Origin: Cytophagales bacterium
GTDB lineage: Bacteria; Bacteroidota; Bacteroidia; Cytophagales; Cyclobacteriaceae
NCBI GenBank assembly: GCA_027317105.1
Contig: DAHVFH010000185.1
Coordinates: 1-43,576 of the forward strand
Direction of reading: 5' to 3'
Length of the DNA: 43,576 bases
Both the position numbers and the translations under genes were made by a program. The notes under the pieces are model-generated. The model saw only the letters and a list, made by a program, of their open reading frames with translations. It ran no database searches and was not told the origin of the DNA. The number at the start of each line of letters is the position of its first letter. The first letter of the stretch is position 1. Shown here piece after piece: positions 8,092-16,340 of this stretch.

Positions 8092-9305
8092 GTCCTCGGG
8101 TTTTTGTAACTGGCTATGGGATTATTTCTGCCATTGGAAATGGATCGGAGGAGAATTTCCAGTCGCTGGTCAACAGAAAAATGGGTTATGGTTCTATAGA
8201 AATCCTCGAAACAATTCATCGGGAGGATCTGCCGGCCTGCGAAATAAAATTAACGGATGCCCAACTTTATGCGATTGCCCAAGTGAAAAATTTTAGTGGG
8301 TATACACGAACTGCTTTACTTGGTGTTATTGCCGCGCGGGAAGCAATTCACAGGGCAGGTTTATCACAACAACAAATTAGAAAAGCGGGAATTTTGTCGG
8401 CCTCCACTACCGGAGGGATACGCGAACTCGAAAAGTATTACTTTGAATTGCAGGACAATTCTTTAGATGGCTATTTCGATGTTTTTTCTGATACTGGAAA
8501 CCCTGGGGAGCATACGGAACGAATAGCCGAAGTATTCGGCATCAAAGGATACTTGAGTACGATTAGCACTGCTTGCTCGTCTTCGGCAAACGCTATTATG
8601 CAAGGTGCAGAATTGATAAAGAATGGAATAATTGAAACGGCCATTTGTGGCGGTTCAGAATCCTTATCAAAGTTTACGCTGAATGGTTTTAATACGTTAA
8701 TGATCCTGGATAAAGAACAATGCCGACCGTTTGATAAAACCCGCAGTGGATTAAATCTTGGTGAAGGTGCCGCCTACCTTGTTCTTGAATCGGAGGTTTC
8801 AATGAATGCTTCCGATAAGAAACCGTTGGCCGAAGTGGTGGGATATGGAAATACCAACGATGCTTTCCATCAGACGGCTTCATCACCTGACGGTGGTGGA
8901 GCTTATTTGGCTATGCAGCAAGCTTTGAAAATGGGGTCAGTGAAACCAGCATCAATAAGTTATATCAATGCCCATGGAACGGCCACTGAGAATAATGACC
9001 TTTCGGAAGGATTGGCGATCCAAAAACTCTTCGCTAATAATGTGCCTGCCTTTAGTTCCACGAAACCGTTCACGGGCCATGCGCTTGCCGCAGCGGGTGG
9101 AATAGAGGCTGTGTTTTGTATGCTAGCCATTAATAAACAAATGATTTTCCCCAGCATCAATTTCAATCAACAAATGGAGGAATTGAATATCGCACCCGTG
9201 AAAGATCTTTTGCGTGATGTGGACCTCCGGTATGTGCTTTCCAATTCTTTTGGATTTGGAGGAAATACATCGTCCCTGCTTTTTGGCTCCGTTGAAAATG
9301 AATAA
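8088..9305 (+). CDS. beta-ketoacyl-ACP synthase (KAS II / type II PKS KS-alpha)
   Basis: 405 residues, thiolase fold, FabF class. Intact catalytic set: C163 in STACSSSANA, H296 in NAHGTATENND, K326 and H331 in SSTKPFTGHALAAAGG; C-terminal SNSFGFGGN. It performs decarboxylative condensation with malonyl-ACP. Its ATGA overlap with the ACP, and 8-bp overlap with a Cys-less ketosynthase-like gene, point to a KS/chain-length-factor pair as in aryl-polyene and type II polyketide systems, not to the housekeeping FabF. No ketoreductase or dehydratase gene is nearby, so reduction would depend on fatty-acid synthase enzymes. Confidence 0.88.
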   Translation: MSPRVFVTGYGIISAIGNGSEENFQSLVNRKMGYGSIEILETIHREDLPACEIKLTDAQLYAIAQVKNFSGYTRTALLGVIAAREAIHRAGLSQQQIRKAGILSASTTGGIRELEKYYFELQDNSLDGYFDVFSDTGNPGEHTERIAEVFGIKGYLSTISTACSSSANAIMQGAELIKNGIIETAICGGSESLSKFTLNGFNTLMILDKEQCRPFDKTRSGLNLGEGAAYLVLESEVSMNASDKKPLAEVVGYGNTNDAFHQTASSPDGGGAYLAMQQALKMGSVKPASISYINAHGTATENNDLSEGLAIQKLFANNVPAFSSTKPFTGHALAAAGGIEAVFCMLAINKQMIFPSINFNQQMEELNIAPVKDLLRDVDLRYVLSNSFGFGGNTSSLLFGSVENE

Positions 9306-10374
9306 ACCAGTTTATTATATTAATGGTGTTGGCAGTATATCACCGCAGCGAACTTTCAATAATGATGAATTTCTTCCTGAAATTTCCTCGTATATAGAAA
9401 ATAAGTTGGATTGCGTGTTGCCCGAATTTAAGGACTACATTAATCCCATACAGCTTCGAAGATTAAGTCGCATGTTGCGGGCAGGGTTGTCTGCCGCAAT
9501 TATTTGTTTACGCGACTCTAACAACCAACAGCCGGATGGAATTATCACGTCTACAGGCGATGGATTTTTGCGCGACACCAATAAATTTTTGAACGAGATT
9601 TTTGAGTTCAACGAGAAACAATTGACGCCCACCTATTTTATGCAGGGCACTCATAATGCTTTGGCAGGACTTGTGGCACTCACTTTAAAATGTAAAGGAT
9701 ATAACAATACGTATGTAACCAGCGGCCTGGCTTTCGAAACTTCCCTTCACGATGCCATGATGCAATTGAATGCAGATCCTGACAAAACCTTTTTGCTTGG
9801 GGCACTCGATGAACGCGATGATGCGCAGTATAAAATCCATCTTCGAACGGACAACTACAAAAAGGAAAAAATTAATAGCCGATCACTTTTTGACAATCCA
9901 ACACGGGGGACACTTCAGGGCGAAGGCACTTGTTTTTTTTCGCTGTCGGGTCAGCCCGGTTCTAATGTTTGGGGGCTGCTGAAGGATGTTAAGGTGATCC
10001 ACAAACCAGAGAATGCGAATGAAATACGAAGTGCATTGCACGAAGTTTTGACGGCCAATGATCTACGTGCTGACCAACTTGATGTGCTGGTGAATGGAGT
10101 TAGTGGCGATGTAATCCATGATCAGTTATTAGCAGAAATCGTTGAAACAGAGTTATCTTTTCTACCCGAAGTACGGTTTAAACATTTGTGTGGCGAATAT
10201 TGCACCGCCTCTTCCTTTGGCCTTTGGTTAGGGCTCTCCATTCTTAAAAAGCAAGTCATTCCTGCTTCCGTATTGTTTAATGGAAAAAAGCCTAAAAATC
10301 CAATAAAGCATGTACTTCTTTTGAATCAGTATTTTGGAAGAAACTATTCTTTCATTTTGATATCAAGTTGTTGA
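9298..10374 (+). CDS. Cys-less ketosynthase-like protein (chain-length-factor-like)
   Basis: 358 residues from the ATG at 9298, which overlaps the KS stop; the open frame extends further upstream but only inside the KS gene. The protein has the ketosynthase N-terminal layout (YINGVGSISP, TSTGDGFLRDT) but where the active-site Cys should be it reads YFMQGTHNALAG (about 113-124), with no Cys. The His motifs are also absent or altered. Such proteins (beta-ketoacyl synthase N-terminal-like, as in aryl-polyene clusters) pair with an active KS as chain-length factor. The KS at 8088 is the obvious partner. Independent catalysis is unlikely. Exact family membership is a judgement by eye. Confidence 0.75.
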   Translation: MNKPVYYINGVGSISPQRTFNNDEFLPEISSYIENKLDCVLPEFKDYINPIQLRRLSRMLRAGLSAAIICLRDSNNQQPDGIITSTGDGFLRDTNKFLNEIFEFNEKQLTPTYFMQGTHNALAGLVALTLKCKGYNNTYVTSGLAFETSLHDAMMQLNADPDKTFLLGALDERDDAQYKIHLRTDNYKKEKINSRSLFDNPTRGTLQGEGTCFFSLSGQPGSNVWGLLKDVKVIHKPENANEIRSALHEVLTANDLRADQLDVLVNGVSGDVIHDQLLAEIVETELSFLPEVRFKHLCGEYCTASSFGLWLGLSILKKQVIPASVLFNGKKPKNPIKHVLLLNQYFGRNYSFILISSC

Positions 10375-10410
10375 TTTTCTTTTGATCTTAGTGTTTCAAT
10401 ATTATCTCCG

Positions 10411-12396
10411 ATGAAGAATATTTTCATGGTTCTCGTCTTCGTACTTTTTTCGTTTACCTCAAAAGGCCAATCGGGTGATTTTCCGTTTGGGAAAATCAGT
10501 TACAAGGAACTCGAAATGAAGGCATACGAACCAGACTCCAGTGCGGTAGCGGTTGTGATATCCGAATTTGGCAAAGCAAGATTTAACGACAATGTTGATC
10601 TTGTTTTTGATTACCATGTGAAGATTAAGATCCTTAAAAAAGCAGGGTTAGAGAAAGCGGATTTTGCTATTCCATTGTACAAAGACGGCAATACAGCAGA
10701 CAAAGAAGAGAAGTGGATGTCGTTGGAAGCGACCACGTTTAATGTGGAGGCAAATAAAATTAAAGAAACGAAATTCGATAATAGGAATTTTATCTTAGAG
10801 AAATTCAGCAAAAATTATAACGTAGCAAAGTTCGCCTTGCCTGATGTACGCGTAGGGTCAGTGATCGAAGTAAAATATACTACCGAATCTCCTTATTATT
10901 TCCAGTTCCATACGTGGGAATTTCAGGATGATATACCTAAAATCTACAGTGAATTTTGGTCGTATATTCCGGCTAATTTTGAATACAGTATTACATTAAA
11001 GGGATTTCAGAAATTGACCAAAAGCGCAACCGAATTGGAAAAGAATTGCTTTATAGCACCAAATGCAGGAGGGGATTCTCCATATTCTGATTGCTTATTG
11101 GGGAAATATGTAATGGAAAATGTCCCGGCATTTAAGGAAGAAATGTACATGACCTCGAAGCGAAATTTTTTGAGTTCGATTCATTATGAGCTTTCCAAAA
11201 TCATTGAGTCTGGAGGTGCAACAACAAATTATGCTGAGAATTGGAAAAATGTTGACCAGAAATTGAAGGAGAATGATTATTTCGGTGCGAAGATAAAAAA
11301 AGCGAAAAGACTAATGGGTGATATTGTAAGTCCAATGGTAGCCAATGAAAAAGATGAATTGAAAAAGGCAAGAATTGTTTATGAGTATTTTCAAAAATGG
11401 TATACATGGAATGGTGATGAAGAGAAATATTCAATCGAAGACGTCAAGAAAATATATGATAACCGTAAAGGAAGTTCGGCTGACATAAACTTGTCGTTGA
11501 TCGGGGCATTGCAGTCCATCAACTTAAATGCTGATCCGGTTTTGGTATCCACCCGTGATCACGGAATTCCTTTTAAAGAACATCCACAGCGCACGGATTT
11601 CAATTATGTGGTTTCAAGTTTGCGCATAGGAAATCAGCTTTATTTATTGGATGCCACTGATCCGTATCTCCCGTTTGGAATGCTGCCCATGCGGTGTATC
11701 AATGATCAGGGGAGGTTGGTAAGTAAAGACGAATCATCCTGGGTTGACCTTGTTTCAAATCAAAAGCAAAAGACTTCCATCAGCATGAATCTAAAATGGA
11801 TGGAATCCGGTGAACTGAAAGGTTTGCTTACCCAGCAATATTCCGGCTACGATGCTGTGGATCACCGCAAGAAAATTAGTGAGACTACCGAGGATGAATA
11901 TTTAAAATCGTTAGCGAAGGACTTTGGCGAAACGGAATTGGCCAATTATAAAGTAGAAAATAAAGCCGATTTAAGTCAGCCTTTAGTCGAGAAGATGGAA
12001 TTAACACTCAATGGATTTGAGAATACAGGTTCGTCTATATTTTACTTTAATCCATTTCTTTTAAACCGTTATGAGAAAAATCCTTTCCAATCGACTGAAA
12101 GGCTTTATCCGGTCGATCTTGGCTCGCCTATTGAAAAAACTTATTTTGTTGCGATTGAAATGCCCGATGGTTTCGTACTTGAAGAAGCACCCAAAAGTTC
12201 AGCTTTCGTGCTGCCTAACGGTGGAGGGCGATGCCTTTTCAATGTAGCTATTGCTGGAAAGAAAATCACTACCACATTTGTATTGTCGTTGAACAAGCCC
12301 AGTTATTCGTCAGAAGAGTATCATTATCTGAAAGAATTTTTTGCCCGGGTAGTTCAAATCCAACAATCTCAATTTGTTTTTAAAAGGGAGAAATAA
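10411..12396 (+). CDS. secreted DUF3857 / transglutaminase-like protein
   Basis: 661 residues with a signal peptide (residues 1-20, hydrophobic MVLVFVLFSF, cleavage near SKGQS). DUF3857 occupies about 55-215 (DVRVGSVIEVKYTTESPYYF) and a transglutaminase-like domain about 300-420. The expected catalytic Cys is Ser356 (RKGSSADINLSL), and the usual His position reads FNYV (398-400), so cysteine-protease-type catalysis is unlikely; only D414 (LLDATDP) is kept. The C-terminal third is beta-rich. Function in Bacteroidota is unknown; it is common as a periplasmic protein. It starts 36 bp after the resorcinol cluster on the same strand, so may be cotranscribed, but nothing ties it to the pathway. Its stop lies 1 bp from the convergent DUF1015 gene. 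Confidence 0.8.
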   Translation: MKNIFMVLVFVLFSFTSKGQSGDFPFGKISYKELEMKAYEPDSSAVAVVISEFGKARFNDNVDLVFDYHVKIKILKKAGLEKADFAIPLYKDGNTADKEEKWMSLEATTFNVEANKIKETKFDNRNFILEKFSKNYNVAKFALPDVRVGSVIEVKYTTESPYYFQFHTWEFQDDIPKIYSEFWSYIPANFEYSITLKGFQKLTKSATELEKNCFIAPNAGGDSPYSDCLLGKYVMENVPAFKEEMYMTSKRNFLSSIHYELSKIIESGGATTNYAENWKNVDQKLKENDYFGAKIKKAKRLMGDIVSPMVANEKDELKKARIVYEYFQKWYTWNGDEEKYSIEDVKKIYDNRKGSSADINLSLIGALQSINLNADPVLVSTRDHGIPFKEHPQRTDFNYVVSSLRIGNQLYLLDATDPYLPFGMLPMRCINDQGRLVSKDESSWVDLVSNQKQKTSISMNLKWMESGELKGLLTQQYSGYDAVDHRKKISETTEDEYLKSLAKDFGETELANYKVENKADLSQPLVEKMELTLNGFENTGSSIFYFNPFLLNRYEKNPFQSTERLYPVDLGSPIEKTYFVAIEMPDGFVLEEAPKSSAFVLPNGGGRCLFNVAIAGKKITTTFVLSLNKPSYSSEEYHYLKEFFARVVQIQQSQFVFKREK

Positions 12397-12397
12397 A

Positions 12398-13699
12398 TTA
12401 GAAGGACGAGTAGTCCGGTAATTGAAATTCCTCCTCTTTGATCGAGCTGAATAAAAAACCACTAATGACTTTGGGGTAGAAATAAGTGGATTTTTGTGGC
12501 ATGGTGAAGCCACTTTCGCAGACTCGTTTTACATCTTCTATCGAAACTTCCTGCGTAATGATGGCCAGTTGCACTTCGTCTTTAATCACCTTGGTAAGGC
12601 AATCGCTATAGCTACGATCGAACGAAATGTTTTCGGAAGCGCGTTGATTTTTTCCGGGTATGCCTAGTATTTTTTCGATGATAAAATAGTGCATTACCGT
12701 AAGGTCTAGTGCCTTTACTACTTCGGGAAAATGCCAGCGCATAGAGGCAAAGGCTTCTGGTTTTAGTTTTATCTTAAAGGCCCTATCTTTCATCAGGATG
12801 CCAAAGGCCCATTTCTTGCCCGCAATGATTTCATTCAACGTGTTGGCATCTTCCATTTCGCGCACAATGAAATCATTGCTTAATTCCCGAATGAATTTCT
12901 CTGGGTCAAAATCGTGAAGTTTACTGACCAACCGATGGGTGGGTAATATCCGTAGGTCACCAGCCTCCGTATTGGTCAAATACATCAGGTGGAAGTTGTA
13001 GCCTTCATTGCCTGCATGATGGGGGTTTGCTGCTATGCGCTGTTGCATATGTACCAACGAGCTTTCATAACGGTGGTGGCCATCGGCCAGAATGATCGTC
13101 TTTTCTTTTAGGTGGGCTATAAATTTTTTGATTACTGCAGCATCTTGAATTATGGCTAAGACATCGCGCACCCCCTGATAATCTTCTGTTTCGTGGATAG
13201 GATTCGTGATCGCTTCATCCATGAACTTCTCTAATTCAAAATATTTGTCTGTGTAAAGGCCATGGGTGGGGCTTCCATGCAGTTCTGTTTTTTCTAATAA
13301 CTCGATGCGATCGTTTACAGCTTGAGGTATCGTGCTTTCATGTCGTAAAATAATTTTTTCTTTAAAAGGATAGGTTCGGATGTGGCACACAAATCCCTTG
13401 CGACAATACTGTTTCGAATCGCCCGACAACTTAAAATATTGGTAATAGACATAGATGCCCGGCAATTTGTCTTGCACGAGTATGGAGTTTCTTTTCCATT
13501 CGGCTAAGAGGTTTTTAGCGCGGTCTGCGGCATTAGGCTGCTGTGGCACCGAGAGATGAATGGAGTTCAACGGGTTTCGGTACAAGGCGGCTCGCTGTTT
13601 TGCTGAGACCACATCAAATAAAGGGGCAGCAACGGACTCTATGTCATTGATGATTTGGTCATTATAACGCCAAGCGCGGATAGGTTTTATTTCGGCCAT
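12398..13699 (-). CDS. DUF1015 family protein
   Basis: 433 residues. Recognised by the DUF1015 hallmarks: N-terminal PIRAWRYN, the central ILADGHHRYESSL (about 215-227) and LPTHRLV. Molecular function is not established for the family; some members sit beside serine and phosphoglycerate genes, which is not the case here. Soluble, no signal peptide. Start is ATG at 13699 (MAEIKPIRAWRY), the usual family start. It converges with the DUF3857 gene with only one base between the stops, leaving no room for an intervening terminator. Confidence 0.85.
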   Translation of the reverse strand: MAEIKPIRAWRYNDQIINDIESVAAPLFDVVSAKQRAALYRNPLNSIHLSVPQQPNAADRAKNLLAEWKRNSILVQDKLPGIYVYYQYFKLSGDSKQYCRKGFVCHIRTYPFKEKIILRHESTIPQAVNDRIELLEKTELHGSPTHGLYTDKYFELEKFMDEAITNPIHETEDYQGVRDVLAIIQDAAVIKKFIAHLKEKTIILADGHHRYESSLVHMQQRIAANPHHAGNEGYNFHLMYLTNTEAGDLRILPTHRLVSKLHDFDPEKFIRELSNDFIVREMEDANTLNEIIAGKKWAFGILMKDRAFKIKLKPEAFASMRWHFPEVVKALDLTVMHYFIIEKILGIPGKNQRASENISFDRSYSDCLTKVIKDEVQLAIITQEVSIEDVKRVCESGFTMPQKSTYFYPKVISGFLFSSIKEEEFQLPDYSSF

Positions 13700-13931
13700 G
13701 CTCTAATTCAAGATTACAAATTCAAAATTCAAAATGTGGTGATGTGTGAATGTGTTGACGTGTTTATGTGTGGATGTTTTGCCTTTGGTTATTGCCAACT
13801 TTCAACCTTCAACTATGTTTTTGGTGCGCTTATGTTTCCCCGCCAACTGCTACTTTTCACTTACCGTGATCTTTGTCAATTGCCCATTCTTCAACTTTCC
13901 CTACCTACTGCTTACTGAAAACTGCCTACTT
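13700..13931. other. gene-free spacer of low-complexity phrases
   Basis: No convincing gene. It opens with TTACAAATTCAAAATTCAAAAT (13714-13735, related to the repeat flanking the DUF1330 gene), then a GTGATGTGTGAATGTGTTGACGTG-like GT-rich run (about 13738-13775), then pyrimidine-rich phrases such as CAACTTTCAACCTTCAAC and CCTACCTACTGCTTACTG. Open frames here are compositional. It lies between the start of the DUF1015 gene and the stop of accC. Confidence 0.6.
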
Positions 13932-15428
13932 TTACCTTTCGACTTTCAGCCGTTTCCTCCACTTGCTCTTATCCGGGGATATCAATGTCGCCTGGGATTG
14001 TGGTGTCATTGCCATCAATTCTACAGCTAAAACACCTGCAATCATTTCTTCCTCTTCAGTAAAATTACTTTTTAGAATTTCGGGCTTAAAAAAACTTTCA
14101 ACGAATTTGGTTGAAAAATTCCCAGACCGAAAGGACTCGTGGTGCATCACGAAATCGCAAAAACCCAAAGTCGTTTCTACGCCAGTTATTTCGTACTCGC
14201 TAATTGCGCGGATCATTTTTTCAATGGCGCGTTCGCGGGTTTCATCGTGGCAAATCATTTTAGCAATCATGGGGTCGTAATAGAAGGGGATGGCCATTCC
14301 TTGTTCAAATCCATCATCCACTCTAATTCCATGACCTTGCGGTCGTTTATAGGTCTTTAGTGTTCCTATATCAGGAAGAAAGTTATTGGCAGGATCTTCC
14401 GCATATACCCGCACTTCAATGGCATGACCATGAATTTTTAAATCCTCTTGTATAAATGGAAGTTTTTCGCCTTCGGCAACTTTGATTTGGAGTTTCACCA
14501 AATCGAGACCGGTGATTTCTTCTGTCACTGGATGTTCGACTTGCAGTCGGGTGTTCATCTCCAGAAAGTAGAAGTTCAGTTTATCATCCAAAATGAATTC
14601 GATGGTGCCAGCATTATAATAGTTCGCAGCCTTTGCTGCATTCACTGCAGCTTCACCCATTTTTTTTCTTAATTCAGGTGTAAGAACCGAGGACGGAGCT
14701 TCCTCGATCACTTTTTGATGTCTGCGTTGTATGGAACATTCGCGCTCGAAGAGATGAACAACGTTTCCATGTTGATCCCCAAAAATTTGGAATTCAATAT
14801 GCCTGGGTTGCGCCACATATTTTTCGATGAAGACCGCGCCATCGCCAAAGGCCGAGATGGCTTCGCTCACGGCACGTTCCATTTGTTCTTCAAATTCGCT
14901 TTCGCTTTCTACGATGCGCATCCCTTTCCCGCCACCGCCTGCGCTTGCCTTGATTAGGATGGGATAGCCAATTTCTTTTGCGATTTTTTTAGCCGCAGTG
15001 ATATCTGAGATCGGCTCGGCTGTTCCCGGTACCAAAGGCACATTGAATTTTGCTACGGCCGCCTTAGCTCCTAATTTACTTCCCATAATTTCCATGGACT
15101 CTGCCGATGGGCCGATAAAAATCAATCCGACTTCTTTCACTTTTCTGGCGAAGGCTTCATTCTCAGAAAGGAATCCGTAACCCGGGTGAATGGCATCAGC
15201 TCCAGTTTCATTTGCTGCCGCAATGATTTTTTCCATGACAAGATAAGACTGAGAAGAAGGTGGAGGGCCAATGCAAATCGCTTCATCCGCAAAGCGCACG
15301 TGCAATGCGGCACGGTCGGCTTCGCTGAAGACGGCCACGGTTTTGATTCCCATTTCTTTTGCGCTGCGCATGATGCGCAAGGCAATTTCACCCCGATTGG
15401 CAACTAATAGTTTTTTGATTTTCCCCAT
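13932..15428 (-). CDS. accC: biotin carboxylase (acetyl-/acyl-CoA carboxylase subunit)
   Basis: 498 residues from the ATG at 15428 (MGKIKKLLVANRGEIALRI); an ATG two codons earlier is equally possible, and the open frame beyond it is a hydrophobic, non-homologous extension. N-terminal biotin carboxylase domain with ANRGEIA, ATP-grasp glycine loop GGGGKGMR at about 164-171, catalytic EMNTRLQVEHPVTE, and C-terminal domain. The enzyme carboxylates biotin on a carrier protein with ATP and bicarbonate; a carboxyltransferase then makes malonyl- or propionyl-derived CoA. It is longer than E. coli AccC (about 450) with an extra 45 C-terminal residues, as in the acyl-CoA carboxylase subunits of many Bacteroidota. 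No accB or carboxyltransferase gene is next to it. Confidence 0.9.
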   Translation of the reverse strand: MGKIKKLLVANRGEIALRIMRSAKEMGIKTVAVFSEADRAALHVRFADEAICIGPPPSSQSYLVMEKIIAAANETGADAIHPGYGFLSENEAFARKVKEVGLIFIGPSAESMEIMGSKLGAKAAVAKFNVPLVPGTAEPISDITAAKKIAKEIGYPILIKASAGGGGKGMRIVESESEFEEQMERAVSEAISAFGDGAVFIEKYVAQPRHIEFQIFGDQHGNVVHLFERECSIQRRHQKVIEEAPSSVLTPELRKKMGEAAVNAAKAANYYNAGTIEFILDDKLNFYFLEMNTRLQVEHPVTEEITGLDLVKLQIKVAEGEKLPFIQEDLKIHGHAIEVRVYAEDPANNFLPDIGTLKTYKRPQGHGIRVDDGFEQGMAIPFYYDPMIAKMICHDETRERAIEKMIRAISEYEITGVETTLGFCDFVMHHESFRSGNFSTKFVESFFKPEILKSNFTEEEEMIAGVLAVELMAMTPQSQATLISPDKSKWRKRLKVER

Positions 15429-15493
15429 ACTCATTTTTGCTAGTGCAATGCTAAGAAATAATTCAATACTTAAACTTTGTAATATAAAGCTTC

Positions 15494-15501
15494 CAAAGAT
15501 A
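15494..15501 (-). promoter_or_regulatory. candidate -7 element for accC
   Basis: On the minus strand the sequence is TATCTTTG, an exact TAnnTTTG match, 66 bp before the accC start. No good -33 TTTG was found at the right distance, so the call is weak. Confidence 0.3.
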
Positions 15502-15597
15502 AAAAACATTAATTTTAATGGCAGATAGTAGTCTTGTGTGCAGGGATTATGGCTGTAATAAAATAATTTAAATGGGACCTATAACCTCAAACAACCA

Positions 15598-16281
15598 ATG
15601 AATTCAAATTCCAAAAACCCAAGAAGAAAATTTTTAGAAAAACTGGCTGCTGGAGCAGGTACAACGCTTGCTATACCTGCCCTGCTGGCTTCAATTACTA
15701 CAGAAGCTTCGGCTGAAGTAAAGGTATCAGCGAATGAAGGGGATGACTGGTTTAAAAGAGTAAAAGGCAAGCACCGCATTGTCTATGATGCCACAGAACC
15801 ACATAACGGCTTTCCGGTAATATGGTCTTGGGTATTTTATAAATCCAACAATGAAACTGGTTCACCCGATAGCGACTTAACTGCAGTGGTCGTCCTACGC
15901 CATCATGGAATTTGCCTGGCTATGGAAGACAGGATTTGGGAAAAATATAAATTCGGAGAGATGTTTAAAGTTACGGATGGGGAAACTAATGCCCCTGCAC
16001 TTAAAAATCCATACAATGTGCCAACTGATCCACGAATGGTGGCTGCAAAAATGGATGGTATTAAAAATCTCACTACCCGTGGAGTCATGTTTTGCGTTTG
16101 CGATATGGCATTGACTGTTATGTCTGGTGCTGCTGCAAAGACAATGAATATGTCTCCTGTAGAAGTTAAGAAGGATTGGGTCAGTGGTTTACTCCCCGGC
16201 ATGCAGCTTGTTCCGTCTGGTGTTTGGGCCATAGGCCGTGCACAGGAGAATAAATGTGCGTACTGTTATGCGGGGGGATAG
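15598..16281 (+). CDS. Tat-exported DsrE-like protein
   Basis: 227 residues. N-terminal twin-arginine signal: NPRRKFLEK (8-16) followed by a mild hydrophobic stretch and an Ala-x-Ala site near 38 (TEASAEV), so the protein is probably exported folded. The mature part has an alternating strand/helix pattern with LTAVVVLRHHGICLAM and RGVMFCVCDMALTVMSG, like the sulfur-relay DsrE/F fold seen in Tat-signal proteins of Bacteroidota. Cysteines cluster in FCVCD and at the C-terminus (CAYCYAGG), suggesting redox or metal chemistry. The substrate is unknown. It overlaps the open frame of the next gene only if that gene starts early. Confidence 0.65.
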   Translation: MNSNSKNPRRKFLEKLAAGAGTTLAIPALLASITTEASAEVKVSANEGDDWFKRVKGKHRIVYDATEPHNGFPVIWSWVFYKSNNETGSPDSDLTAVVVLRHHGICLAMEDRIWEKYKFGEMFKVTDGETNAPALKNPYNVPTDPRMVAAKMDGIKNLTTRGVMFCVCDMALTVMSGAAAKTMNMSPVEVKKDWVSGLLPGMQLVPSGVWAIGRAQENKCAYCYAGG

Positions 16282-16340
16282 GTAGCGATTTAAAAGGCTC
16301 GTTCCTTTTACGCAATAATTGTGCTTGTGTAAATTTGTTA

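Noticed and set aside
8045..8296. 83-residue frame at 8045-8296
   Set aside because: It overlaps the ACP end and the ketosynthase start in a different frame and matches no family.
9214..9297. Start at 9214 for the Cys-less ketosynthase
   Set aside because: The added residues lie inside the preceding KS gene in another frame; ATG at 9298 gives MNKPVYYINGVG, a proper ketosynthase start.
13873..15528. Several open frames on the + strand between 13873 and 15528
   Set aside because: They are antisense to accC, whose motifs (GGGGKGMR, EMNTRLQVEHP) are clear on the minus strand; the + frames match nothing and have low-complexity content.
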